From NCBI GenBank assembly GCA_020465985.1, contig JAANYP010004395.1:1646101-1710100 (forward strand): a stretch of DNA of 64,000 nucleotides, read 5' to 3'. The position numbers and the translations under genes were made by a program. The stretch comes from Centrapalus pauciflorus. Its lineage: Eukaryota; Streptophyta; Magnoliopsida; Asterales; Asteraceae. This document shows, piece by piece, positions 51,348-64,000 of this stretch (positions are counted from its first letter, which is position 1; each line of letters begins with the position of its first letter). Under the pieces are notes generated by a model, which saw only the letters and a program-made list of their open reading frames with translations, did not search any database and was not told where the DNA came from.

Positions 51348-53623
51348 TTATATATCACCAGCACCATGCACTTCCTGCAAGTATTATAATCGACATATCA
51401 TAAAATCAATGAATCCAAACGCTCATTTCATGTGTCATGTGGAACAAATGGAAATTTACTTCTATTAAAGAAAGCAAAAATCGTGTGTATAATTTGTGTA
51501 GTGGAACATATCATTACAAATTCAACATTTAGTTTTATGTGGCCAAAAGACAACAATATTTTGACTGCTTTGCTTAAAGTAGAGCCTGCATTATATAAAA
51601 TTTTAAAATGCATAAACTAGCGACCTACTTTGCATTTTTACCATTTACAGCAACATAATTTCATTAGTTTTCTTTTTGGACTACATGAAAAAGGTGCGTT
51701 AGCAAGCAAGAATTTTTGTTTTGGAGTTTTTAATAAAACTGAAAGTATGATGCTTCTAAGAAAATACATTTTAGAGATGAGAATGTGTTTGGATGTGCTA
51801 TAAATATTTTTTTGCCTTGTTCATTTTTCACTTCTTTTATCACATAGATTGGATTGACCAGATTAAAAACAAAAGGTGAAAACCTCATAACGTGTTTTCA
51901 AGTTTACTTGGAATTTTGAAAGCTAAAAACTGAAAACATCAAAAAACAATAGATTTGAACGTGTTTTCCAGAAACCCTTGTTTTCGACAAAAATTTTCAC
52001 CGAAAACATTTCAAATAAACGAACCTCACCTTGTTTTGAAGTACTGCTCCATCTGGGATTTCCAACTTCTCTCCAGAACTTGCAGCAACCACCACTTTGC
52101 CCTGAAGTAGTGAAAGCAGAGTTCAACATGAAAAGAGAAATAAAGCCATTGTTCGATCATTAAAACAAATACCCGATTCTAAACAATATAATGGGGTGTT
52201 AGCCTAGACAGTGAATTAATACCTTGAGAACAACAGAAGATCCAAACCACACATCACCAGAAACCTTCAAGCTATCAAGCTCAATAATACTAGGGATAGA
52301 CTTGAACCGCTTCAAGAAGTCTCCAACCTAAAGAGTGAAAAATTTAATAATTCTTGATGAATCGGATAGCAACTTGTGGATGCATTCTTCAAAATGTAAT
52401 TTTACCTTTTTAAATTCAGGACCCAGTTCGATTGAAGGATTTGCAGGATCTGTCCTAGCTGGGTTACGGATCACATACCCATCTTTTTCCGTGTAAAGAT
52501 CGGACTGTGATACATGACGGATGTGTTCTATCAGTTATTTCCCAAATGATGGTGAAAAATACAGAAATAAATGATGATAAATTATTCAAATAAACATGAC
52601 TAACCTGAACAAGCAGCAAGTCTGAAGTTGCTTTCACCGGCAGGAATCGAGATCGAGGTACGTTAATGCCAATGGCATTATCAAAAAACTAATCATAAGA
52701 AAAGACAAAGAAGTAATTGAAGAATAATTAGTAAAACATCTAACGTGAACTCATTATCATCAAAATCAACGAGGAACTCGAATGGAGGATAACAAAGAAA
52801 AAAGAATCATGATATACCTTGATGGCAGCACCAGCAGCTGTTTCTAGCTGAAGAACTTTAACCCCATCGACTTCCTGTAAACGAAATGATAGCCGTTGAG
52901 TAAAATGGTTTCATGAGTGTATAACTTCTGAGAACATAAAGCAAGTTACCTTTGGGTTTGGAATAATTTCCATCTTAAGTGCATCTGCTTGTACAAGTCT
53001 TTTAATTGCGTTCAAGTTCACCCACCTGCCATACTAACAGTGTGAGTAGTCACTTCCTACATGAGACATATACCCATTTGTATAATTGTATGAGGGCATT
53101 ATAACTCACAAGTTGTTGGTGTTGAAAATTTTGAACTTCTCAATTGATTTGAATTCATTGACCTGTATACAATAAAAGCACCACAAATAAGACACAGGAT
53201 AAAAAAAATGAAAAAAAGATATTTTTAGTAGCATATTCTGTTTTTGAACATATTAGATTAATGTGCGGAAGACACATATCACAGTAGTGAATGATCAAAA
53301 GTCAAACTGATGCAAACCTATCTTTGCACCCTTTAATTTTTTTGAAGTTTTTTGTTGATATTGGAGCTAAATTTGTCTATAAAAAAAATTTTCATCTCCT
53401 TGAAGTTTTCAGTTCTAGCTTCCAAAGTTCTTCAACATTTACTATTCCGTCTTCTGTCGACTTGCCATGATGAACTTTTTTTTAGATAATTTTAGCTTAA
53501 CTACGAGTCGCAATATGAAAAGGAAAGAAGGAAGAACCAAAACTCACATGCTCATCAGGAACTTGTGCAATTTCCAGAAGCTGCAGCAAGAGAAATAGCA
53601 AGCATAAGTCAGAGCACAGAGAA

Positions 53624-53669
<46 letters not shown>

Positions 53670-56600
53670 GTTGCAGATATATTACTATGACCATTAACAG
53701 TAAGGTGTCACTTGTACTGACAGTGCGTTAGTGACTTAGTGTGGGCTATTTTAAACTCGAAACTATTTAGGGTCAGAAACATGAATAACATCTGTGATCT
53801 GTCCAAACACTCCCATCTCAGACCAGTTCCTTTGCTATATCGTCACTCAAATATTCCTTTGTTTATTATCCTCGGGTAATAAACAAAATAGTAAAAAAAA
53901 TTTATAGTATCAACAAGTTGTTGTCTGACACTTCACTTTGTGCATATCCAAAACATTATAGTGATAACCACACACCTGAACTTTTCCCTCGTATGAAATT
54001 AGAGTACCACCTTTGACATCAGCCAATGTTTTGGGTGTCACCTGTCAAATTAACAATATTAGCAAGAAACAATATTTCCACAAAATGAAAATTACAGAAA
54101 ACGATGAAATACCTCCATGCAGTATTCATTCTTGTTCTGGATCAAGTGGTTCAAGATTTCTGTTATGGTGAATTAAGACATACAACGGTGAAAATAAAGA
54201 AGATTTTCACAAATTTTTATACAATAAGCCACATAAATGTAGATATGAATACTGAAGGTTTAAAAAAACATGGTGAGGATACTCAAATCAACTACAGCTC
54301 CTAAATTATCGGAGTTGGCAACAAAGACATATTCCTTGCCCTGTAATGCAAGACAATGCAGATATAAATTATTAGAAACCAAAAGAGTGTGTGTTCATGC
54401 CAAAAGCAAAGCTGCAAAGCAAACCTGCGACAACAGTGTTTCAAGTTTTCCGCTATTCATCAAGGATGGGAAAACATCACCATGTCCTGGAGGGTACCTA
54501 TAATACAAAGATGCCTGTAAGTCCCAAAATATATTTTATATATATACAGACCATAGTACTATATGAAGCATTTATCTGTAGTCCTAAATGTTGAAATTGA
54601 AGTAAATGCAATAATGCCCATCCATTTTCTAGTAGCTAATCTCAACCATTCATTTTAAAATGCATCTATACTCTCAATAAATGTCCCGCTAAACCATTCA
54701 AGTTACATTTTTTTGCGTGTTTTTTAATGGTACTATGCTTTTATCCATTTTCTCATTATATTTGCGCTAGGTTTATTATATTTTGAATAAGAGTCCAACA
54801 TAGAATATTTTCATCATCATAATGACACATTGCATAAAATAACAAATAACTAACTAGTACACTTCTAGTTGCATAAAAAGCGCAATGCATGACATATCAA
54901 ACAACTAATTAACACAAAACTCCATCCATTGAATACATGTGCAGATAGAAGGTTTCGTGTTCGGATACCGTACGATTAAGTATAAGGGTTCTTATCCATG
55001 AAACGCGGAGTAAAAAACTTATTACCATCCATCCTTGCCAGAGACCCCTTTCGATGGCAGTGGCAGAAAGTCATCAGTAACCAGTCGAGGATATTGACTC
55101 TGTAAAGGGAAGCAGGTGACAAATATAGTTGTCATATATTTTTCAACTGTTGCTCTTGAAAACAATTTTACCCAATGCTATAACAAACATAGATTTTACG
55201 TTTGCAAACCTGATTGAATGTATGAATCTCGATATTTGAACCAGCATATTTTTCCACAATCTATACGTTAAAATAATATGAAAGATATGAGTATACAGTA
55301 TAACAAAATTATCATCAAGTGTAGAAAGCAAATGTTTCTACAAGTCACCTTTTGCGTATCTTCATGAGTGTTGAATGAGTTCATTAGAAGCAATGGGACA
55401 TTACACCCATACTTCTTATTGAGTGACTACAAAGAAAGTAGAGGGTTACATTTCCATCAAAGATCCCAACTGTAGAATAAATGGTCAAGTACATTGTTTG
55501 TTTAAATGTGAAGTACCTCAAGTTGGATGACAATCAAGTCTAAGAAGGTTAATCCATTTCGAACTTCTATGACAGACCTGCGTCGTCAAGATGATGTCAG
55601 ATGCTACAATTAAGACAAATCAAATGAAGGGAAGCCTTGCCAAACTAATGTTCCTATCTTGATACAGACAGCCACATGCATGATGCATCCTTCCAAGCGA
55701 CTCAAATAGTTGTAAAGTGAAGCTTGGTTGCATAAATGATGATTTATAAAGGCTTAATCAGTTTGCTAAAAGTGACAGACCCAACTATTGAGAACAACGA
55801 AGGCACAAGCATCAAATTCTGACAGCATTGATTGTTCAATAGGTCCAATTTTGTAAAAGTACATAATTCACTCATTCAGTGAAGAAAATGGCCTCCACTA
55901 AGCAACTGGACAATGGCAAAAGGGAATTGAATGTTCCTGATGCATTCTGGCCTCTAATACTGGATCCAAAACTGTGAGCCGAAGATTGAAAAAAAATGCA
56001 ATAGTTGATGCATCCTCGATTTATGCCATATACATAGAGTGCAACTTTGCAAGCAATGGAAGCATTATTATATAATATGATACATCATATCTCATTGCAA
56101 AAGGTAGAGGGCATAAGGATAACGAACTTTGATTAGGGGGTGGACTCAAAAGGCAAGTTAAAACACTAACAAGCTTTAGGTTGAAAATATACCACCAGAG
56201 TGAAAGACTGAGTCATGGAGGAAAATGAAATAAACGCGAATAAAATATGATTAACAGTCTATCAACTGTACCAAAAATGACTAAGATTCTATCAACTGTA
56301 CCAAAAATGATATTCATAAATGATAATAAATGAAGGAAGTAATTAATAATTAACCAAACTAAAGTCACTATTATGAAAACCAGGGTACCACATACTTTGG
56401 ACCAGTGCATCCCATTGTTGTCCCCAAGCCACCGTTAAGCTTTAGCACCACAAGCTTATCCAATAAACTCTTGGTTTGAGCAGCATCTGCATCAAAACAT
56501 AATAATTTCACAAAAAATAAAGATATCAAGAATACACTCTTATCACTCTACATTTCATGGTCCAAATTTATTCCAAATTGTGATGTAAATAGGGTAGAAC

Positions 56601-57661
56601 CAATCCAAGACTAAGCTATTACTTCCATTACAGGTGATAACCATAAGTAGCATATACTAAAAGATCAATATTATTACCTTCTGGTACAGGTGATAAGGTA
56701 TCATAGGGCACAACAATCTTGTCAGTTGGCGTTTGGATCTTACTCCATTCAACTTGCTGTGCTTCGCCACTTTGTTATACCAATTTGCACGAAAAGAAAA
56801 AAAAAACGAAAAGGAAGATGAAAATCAGACCATAGCCAATCAAACTCTTTTTGACCAATTAACTTTTCTTTGACGATGAGTGTATAAGGTAAGCAACCAT
56901 GTCAACACATACAGTGTTTTCCCCCCATTTCCCCCCTCTTCTACTTGAACGATAAGCAAATCTACAATTTTCTTAAGTTTATTTGATGGTTATTACACAT
57001 AAACCAAAACATAGTAATTTCTCCTCTTTATCTTTTCCAGTAACTTATTTGAACAGTCAACAGATCTGCAGTATCAGATTTTTCTAATTGAAATTCAAAA
57101 TTAGTAAACAGTAACTCAAAGCAGAAACCAATTGATCACTGGTCTTCGAGAGTTCAATAGTTTCATAGACAATTACACAAATAATCAAAACAACATACCA
57201 ACTCAAAAATAAAAACAATTCACCAACTCTAAATTTTCATTTCACGTATCCGAATTTTCAAATTGAATTCAAAACTAGGACATAGCAACTCATCGATCAC
57301 TGGTCTTCGATAGTAGAGATCAATAGTTCAACACACCAATAATCAAATTATCAAAACAACAATTCAACTAAAAAAACCACTTCACGGACACTAATTTCTC
57401 ATTTTACAAATAAAACAATACCTGAGATAGCGCGACACAAGGTTGACAAATCCAGATTTCTCATTATCACTGCAACATGTTCAACAAACAATTAAACACC
57501 AAATCAAGTTCAGATCCATAAAATCCAAAGCATTAACTTGCACCAATTAGAACACGATTCAAAATGGAAGCAGAGAGTTGAGTAAAGTTTCACCTTATCT
57601 GAGTGAGAGCAGAGACGGCAGATCGGAGATTGTTCAACTTCTCAGTATCAGCAGCGGCCAT
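51348..57661 (-). CDS. UGP: UTP-glucose-1-phosphate uridylyltransferase (UDP-glucose pyrophosphorylase), 21 exons
   Basis: Cytosolic enzyme making UDP-glucose and pyrophosphate from UTP and glucose-1-phosphate, feeding sucrose and cell-wall synthesis. Exons, 5' to 3': 57,661-57,594; 57,469-57,422; 56,769-56,678; 56,486-56,396; 55,577-55,517; 55,426-55,349; 55,260-55,210; 55,099-55,026; 54,497-54,425; 54,340-54,283; 54,159-54,113; 54,041-53,976; 53,580-53,548; 53,162-53,110; 53,025-52,950; 52,874-52,818; 52,688-52,605; 52,504-52,406; 52,327-52,223; 52,101-52,030; 51,374-51,348. All introns are GT-AG. The sum is 1,413 nt, 470 aa plus stop, the usual plant length, with every phase consistent. 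Seen: nucleotide loop LNGGLGTTMGCTGPKS (86-101), GWYPPGHGD (187-195), NSDNLG (221-226), KGGTL (257-261), LPVKATSDL (358-366), C-terminal beta-helix region from about 405. The start MAAADTEKLNNL matches plant homologues. The last exon, ending EVHGAGDI, is unlike the GPEDL-type end I expect and is the least certain part. Confidence 0.96.
53627..53667. repeat. (GA)n microsatellite in UGPase intron 12
   Basis: About 20 GA units in the intron between exons 12 and 13, near the 5' splice-distal side of exon 13; likely polymorphic. Confidence 0.95.
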
Positions 57662-57817
57662 TGTAGATCCACAATGCGAAGATTATTGGTCGGAAGGATC
57701 TAGATAGATTAGAGATTCGATCTAGAAGTAGTGGCGATTAAAACTGAGAGCAGAACAGACGTAAAACTGAAGTTTGGTCTGGATGTATTATCAAAGCCAA
57801 CAGGTGGCAGAAATTCG

Positions 57818-57825
57818 TTATATAT
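57818..57825 (-). promoter_or_regulatory. Probable TATA box of the UGPase gene
   Basis: GCATATATAACG on the minus strand (core TATATAA), about 160 bp upstream of the ATG. This would put the transcription start near 57,790 with a 5' UTR of about 130 nt. Confidence 0.6.
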
Positions 57826-57919
57826 GCAAAGTATTTTTCACACCCACATAAATCAATAAAAGAATATTCATGCGAATATGTATGATTTGTATTTTGTAAG
57901 ATCGAGAGTCGAAACGACG

Positions 57920-57960
57920 ACGTGGCACGACGGTGGTGTCGCGCCATTACTACGCCACGT
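57920..57960. promoter_or_regulatory. Inverted pair of ACGTGGC motifs upstream of UGPase
   Basis: ACGTGGC at 57,920-57,926 and its complement GCCACGT at 57,954-57,960, about 100-140 bp upstream of the TATA box. ACGTGGC is the core bound by plant bZIP factors (ABRE/G-box class). A role in ABA or stress response is inference. Confidence 0.45.
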
Positions 57961-58242
57961 TCATATTTTCTGAAGTCAGTTTGGTCCAATCAAAAAGTTA
58001 AAGACCAACTGGAATAGGCCCAGGCCCAATAGTCTTGACGACTTACGTGTCCGATTTAGTACATTTGTCTTAAGATTTTGTTATTTGGATGAACTCGTTT
58101 TTTGAAAAACATCTTGCCATGGATAAACATAGGGGTTGTTTGTTTGTGTTTTTATTAAGTTCTGTCTAGATTAAGTTGACTGTCTGAAAAAAACAATGCT
58201 TGTTTGTTATACGTGTTGAAGCATCTATCTAAATAAAACAAA

Positions 58243-60059
58243 GTAAATTACAGAATTGGTCCCTGTAATTTATATAAAACTTTGGAAACGGCCCCTGTAG
58301 TTTTAATTTTGCATAAACGGTCCTTATCTGCACTGTTTACTTGCAAAATTGGTCCCTCTTATGTTAACTTTAACAATCAAATGTTTAATTTTTTATAATG
58401 ATCATTTTACCATTTTCTTTAGTAACATTTTGGTCTTTCAAGTTTGTAGTTTATTTTAGTTTTGGTCTTCAAGTAATTTTTTTTAGAGTTAATTACAAAA
58501 ATAGTCCCTGTGGTTTGTCCTAAAATTTGGATTTGGTCCCTGAACTTTCAATTTTGCAGAAACGGTCCTTATTTTCATAGTTTGTTTGCAATTTTGGTCC
58601 CTCAACCTATTAACTTTTCTAATATGACCAAATTACCCTTATTTTGATGCAAACTATAGGGACTATTTCTACAATTAATTTTTTAACTCTTCTTTATTCT
58701 TAATTAAATAAATTATTTTTAAGTGTTACTTAAATTTAATAAACAATAAAAAATAGAAAATAATTTTTTAATTATTTATGTTGGTTCATAAATGATTTAG
58801 ATATTTTTAGTCTTAATTAATTTTAGTTTACTATAATTAAAGTGTAAACCAATCAAAATTTATAATCGAAAAAATCATTTATGTTAAGAAATTATTTTTT
58901 AAAAGCTTCATAAATAAAAAAATTTTTTCTCTATAATTATTTATACTGGTTCATACATTTATAATAAAAAATATTTATGTTGATCAAACCACAAAGACCA
59001 TTTATGTAATTAACTCTACTTTATTTTTAATGTTAATTAACTTTAATAAATTTAAAAAAATTAGTTTGAGCCAACAGTTTAATTAAAGTTAAAAATATTA
59101 AAGAACTTAAATAAATAAAAATTTAACGTTTAATTTGACCGGTTAAAAAAAACTTCCAAATGGTCTAAGACAACTCAAATTTTTTTATTTAACGTATCAA
59201 TTATTTTATCATTTTAATTTTTAATTACACCAAAAACGATTTAAAATTTTTAGGTCCATATAACATCTTTGAGATTCATGATTAACAGCTTTAATCATCA
59301 AACTTTGGTTTATCATACCTTTACATAAAAATCGAGAAATATAAATAGGTTTTTAATCTTTTTTCGTCTTTCAATTTGACTTTTCATTTTAATCCGATTA
59401 AATCGACACCTTAAAATTTTAAACCACTTAGATTTTTTACTTTAGCATTATCACCTTGCTTTGATACAAATGTGAACGTATTATAAAGTAGAATCTTGGG
59501 CCGATTTTATTTAAGAAGAAAGTAAAATATATTTGACCAACAAACATATTTTTATTATAAATTTATGAACCGACATAAATAATTATAGAGTCAAATATTT
59601 TTATAATATTTTATATACGAAACCTCTAGAAAATAGTTTCTAAACATAAATGGTTTTTTCGATTATAAATTTTGATTGGTTTACATTTGATTATAGTAAA
59701 TTGAAATTAATTAAGACTAAAAATATCTAAATCATTTATGAACCAACATAAATAATTAAATAATTCTTTTCTTTTTTTATAGTTAGTAAATTCAAGTGAC
59801 ACTAAAAAATAATTTATTTAACTAAGAATAAAAAAAAGTTAAAAAATTAATTGTAGAAATGGTCCTTAAAGTTTGCATCAAAATAAGGGTAATTTGGTGA
59901 TATTAGAAAAGTTAATAGGTTGAGGGACCAAAATTGCAAACAAACTATGAAAATAAGGACCGTTTCTGCAAAATTGAAAGTTCAGGGACCAAATCCAAAT
60001 TTTAGGACAAACCACAGGGACCATTTTTGTAATTAACTCTTTTTTTTATTTAACTCTTC

Positions 60060-60090
<31 letters not shown>

Positions 60091-61821
60091 TGTTATTATT
60101 AATTCACTTTTTACATATTAGTTTATGTGTTTATTAAGTTCTTTTTATTTTAATATATTTTTAAATTTAAATTACAAACTTATTTATCTTTTTATTATGA
60201 ACAATTGTATTAAAGTAGAATCCATTTTATTTTTTAGTTTTTCTGAATGACAAAAATACAAAAATTTTATATTTTAGTTTTTCAAACCAAAAAATTTTGA
60301 ACCTTAAACTTCTATTAGTTCTTTCAAACGAAAAAAGTTACAAATCATTATTGTTTTAAGTTTTTTCATTTTCTAAAGTAAAAAAATATGAAAACCAATC
60401 TGTTTTTTTTATTTTTTTTGCACCAAAAAATTCAAACCCATTCTAATTTTTTGTTTTGAAAAACAAAAAAAATACAAATCATTATGTTATTAGTTTTTGC
60501 AAACGAAAAAAACTACGAATAATTCTGATTTTCAGTGTTTCCAAACAAAAAAAATATTATATTTTTCTAGTTTTTTGTTCGAAACCATTACCTTTTATTT
60601 TTTTCTCCGAACGAAAAAACTACGAACTATTACGTTTTTAAAGTTTTTTCTAAATACAAAATAGTGTGTAGCATTTTTGTTCGGAAAAACAAAAAATGGA
60701 ATGACTTGTATTTTTACGATATGAAAAGGTTAAAACTAAAAATTAATAAAAATTAATGGTTCGAAGTTTTTTGTTCGTAAAAATTAAAAGATAAAATGGT
60801 TTGTCGTTTTCATTAAAAAAAACTAAATAATGGAATGATTCGTATTTTTTTTATTTTTAGATTATTCTAACCACTACGTTTTTAACTTTTTCCCAACGTA
60901 AAAAATACAAGTCATTCCATTTTTTAAGTTTTTTCGAACAAGAAGACTACATACTATTTCGTATTTAGGAAAAACTTTAAAAACGTAATAGTTCGTAGTT
61001 TTTTTAATTCAGAGAAAAAAAAATAAAAGGGAATGATTTCGTTTGAAAAACTAGAAAAATAGAATGATTTTTTTTGTTTGGAAAAACTGAAAATAAAAAT
61101 TATTCATAGTTTTTCGTTTGCAAAAACTAATAACAGCATGGTTTGTATTTCTTTTCGTTTCCCAAAACAAATAAATAATCAGAACGGGTTGAATTTTTTG
61201 GTGCAAAAAAAAAAAAAAGAAAACGGATTGGTTTTCATATTTTTTACGTTTAGAAAATGAAAAAACTTATAACCAAAATGGTTTGCAACTTTTTTTCGTT
61301 TGGAAAAACTAATAAAAGTGTAAGGTTTAAAATTTTATGGTTTGGAAAACTACAATATAAAATGTTTGTATTTTTTTCATTCGAAAAAATTAAAAAAGAA
61401 AATAGATTCTACTTTGATACAATTGTTTATAATATAAAAAATTAATAAGTTTGTAATTCAAATTAAAAAATATATTAAAATAAAAAGAACTTGATAAAAA
61501 AATAAATTAATATGTAAAAAGTTAAATTAATATAAAATAATAATAATAGCTATGATGATGATAGAAGAGTTAACTAAAAAAATTTACTTAAGGGACCAAA
61601 ACTAAAATAAACTACAAACTTAAAGGACCAAAATGTTATTAAATAAAAGGGCAAAATGGTCATTATAAAAAATTTAACCATTTGATTGTTAAAGTTAACA
61701 GCAGAGGGACCAATTTTGCAAGTAAACAGTGAAGATAATGACCGTTTATGCAAAATTGAAACTACAGAAACCGTATCCAAAGTTTTATGTAAACCACAGG
61801 GACCATTTATGTAATTTACTC
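58243..61821. mobile_element. Hairpin MULE, 9-bp TSD TAAAACAAA, hosting a second MULE
   Basis: The left arm (GTAAATTACAGAATTGGTCCC) is the inverse of the right arm (GGGACCATTTATGTAATTTAC). TAAAACAAA flanks both sides (58,234-58,242; 61,822-61,830). From about 60,190 to 61,435 the interior is one large imperfect palindrome (GTAGAATCCATTTT against AAAATAGATTCTAC) centred near 60,810, made of degenerate CGAAAAACTACGAA units. About 2.0 kb without the nested MULE at 58,486. No transposase. Confidence 0.87.
58486..60039. mobile_element. Nested MULE with long TIRs, 9-bp TSD TTTTTTTTA
   Basis: 1,554 bp. The left arm (GAGTTAATTACAAAAATAGTC) and right arm (CATTTTTGTAATTAACTC) match over about 190 bp. 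Weaker symmetry continues inward (TTATGTTAAGAAATTATTTT against AAAATAGTTTCTAAACATAA). TTTTTTTTA flanks both sides (58,477-58,485; 60,040-60,048). It lies inside the left arm of the outer MULE, which belongs to a related terminal family. Confidence 0.87.
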
Positions 61822-61830
61822 TAAAACAAA

Positions 61831-62099
61831 ATTACCAATTTATCCTCTATTTTTAATAAGTTTTCAAAACTACATTTTTATTGAGATGTTTTCCATTAGA
61901 CATTAAATAATCCTATAATTAAATATCCATAAATGAATATTAATTCACAATACATGATGATATTTAACTATCAAAAGTCAAAACATATGTAGAACAAATG
62001 AACTTAATAGTCGTATACTAAATTCCCTACATGTAATAAATTAACTTCATAATAATATGAAAAAGAAAAAAGGAAGAATTTCATATATACCTATCCAAA
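61831..62099. other. AT-rich sequence, nothing recognised
   Basis: Between the outer MULE duplication and the large palindrome; no gene or element end seen. Confidence 0.45.
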
Positions 62100-62168
62100 A
62101 GTTTATAATATCGTATATACCCAACTTAAAATTTTAATATTATATATATCTCTCCTAAACATCATAAT

Positions 62169-62276
<108 letters not shown>

Positions 62277-63172
62277 ATTTTAATAATTAATATCACATAT
62301 ATCCCTATTAAACATCATTAATATCATATATATACCCAAATTTATTAATTTAATTATTTTTATAACATTTAAAACTCATATTTAATATTGATCATTAATT
62401 AATGACAATTATATCCTTACTTATTTCTCCTTTCAACTAAACCTTTAAAATATCATATTTATCCAACTTAAATTAAAATATCATATCTCTTTAAATAATT
62501 TTATATAATTTATTTTTGTAAACTTTACTATGTAAATTTTTCATAGTAAAACAAATTAACATTAAAATTAAAAAAATGTTTTATGTTTTTGTTCGTTTGT
62601 AATCAAATCGTATCGAATTATTATATTTTCTTATTTGTTTTTTATTCAGTTTTCTATATACAATAAACTGATTATATATTATGTACTTTCTGTTCTTTTT
62701 CTTTTTAAATCTATAGTTGTATTGCATTTTTTTAAATTTAGTATATATCTTTTGTATTCTATATACATTAGTATCTTTTTTTTTCAAGTTTTCTTTCGTT
62801 TTATAATTATCGTTTTTTCTAGTTTACTTTTTTCAATTTTTTATCTTTAATCTAGTATTTGAATTATAACCTGTTATCCAATTTTATTACTTGTATATAT
62901 TTTGTGTATAATATATAGGATAAAATATATATAATCTTATTGTTAAGATTATTATATCAACTTCCAATGTTATTTTATATGTTTAAACATATAGGATAAT
63001 ATATATATAATCTTAATGTTAACACAAACTATACACAACTAATATAATTGGATAACAAGTTATAATTAAAATACTAGATTAAATATAAAAATTTTAAAAA
63101 AAAAAAAAAGTAAACTAGACTAAACAATAATTATAAAACGAAAGCAAATTTATAATGTATATAGAAAACAAA

Positions 63173-63175
<3 letters not shown>

Positions 63176-63262
<87 letters not shown>
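63176..63262. repeat. (TA)n microsatellite in right palindrome arm
   Basis: About 43 TA units. The mirrored point in the left arm (about 62,765) has only a short TATATA. Confidence 0.92.
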
Positions 63263-63266
<4 letters not shown>

Positions 63267-63800
63267 TTTAAAAAAATGCAATATAACTATAAATTCGAAA
63301 AAAAGAAAAGAAATAACATAATATAATCAGTTAATAATACATAGAAAATTAAAGGAAAAAAACAAATAAGAAAATATAATAAGTCGATACGATTTGATTA
63401 CAAATGAACAAAAATATAATACAATTTTTGAATTTTAATGTTAGTTTGTTTTACTACGAAAAATTTACATATTAAAGTTTACAAAAATAAATTATATAAA
63501 ATTATTTAAAGGTTTATGATATTTTAATTTAAGCTATAAATATGATATTTCGAAGGTTTAGTTGAAAGAAGAAATAAGTAATGGTATAAAGGTCATTAAA
63601 TAATGATCAATATTAAATACGAGTTTTAAATGTTCTAAAACTAATTAAATTAATGAATTTGGGTATATATGATAGTAATGATATTTAAGAAGGATATATG
63701 TGATATTAATCAATAAAATTGGGTATAGATGATATTATGATGTTTAGAAGTGATATATATGAAATTAAAATTTTAAGTTAGGTATATATACGGTACAAAC

Positions 63801-64000
63801 CCACAAAACACATAGAAATTAAGAAAATGCAAGGCACAACAAACTCATAGCAAATGGGTAATTTTGGAAATCCATGGGCTAAATGAAATCCACAAAGGTC
63901 CAGTGACTTATCAAAATCACTGACCGAAAATTTTTGATGATTTAAATAAGTCAACAATAAACAACACCTATTTTAAATGGGCTGACTAGGTTTTGTATAT
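63801..64000. other. Window end, nothing recognised
   Basis: Short unique sequence after the palindrome; no gene or element seen. Confidence 0.4.

Overview
The window is nuclear DNA of a flowering plant, most likely a eudicot. The evidence is one intron-rich plant housekeeping gene, chromodomain Ty3/gypsy retrotransposons primed by initiator tRNA-Met, and AT-rich intergenic DNA full of (TA)n tracts. The LTR style would fit Asteraceae, but that is only an impression.

Layout. 1-9,075: a Tekay-like Ty3/gypsy element on the minus strand with one intact 1,517-aa polyprotein; its two flanking LTRs do not visibly match. 9,193-9,710: a fold-back Mutator-like (MULE) element with a 9-bp target duplication. 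9,711-12,902: an LTR with primer-binding site but no coding region. 12,903-23,650: a chain of terminal-inverted-repeat elements, each abutting a long (TA)n tract and beginning close to GGTTC, including a microhomology-bounded tandem duplication. 24,420-32,940: a complete, fairly young but coding-dead Tekay-like element with 1,777-bp LTRs and a TTGAT duplication. 33,649-51,089: densely nested DNA transposons (PIF/Harbinger MITEs, MULEs with 9-bp duplications, a MULE carrying gene-like fragments, a SINE, two nested hAT elements, a CACTA end, and TA-flanked elements with CTACGTAG arrays). 51,252-57,825: the only intact host gene, UDP-glucose pyrophosphorylase on the minus strand, 21 exons, 470 codons. 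58,243-64,000: nested MULEs and a 1.7-kb fold-back palindrome.

The host gene makes UDP-glucose for sucrose, cell-wall and glycoside synthesis. Everything else is transposon biology. The most unusual theme is the set of unrelated-looking elements that share a GGTTC-type end and sit directly inside TA microsatellites; several carry dense palindromic internal arrays that look like subterminal protein-binding sites.

All coordinates and alignments were made by eye. Identity figures are hand counts.
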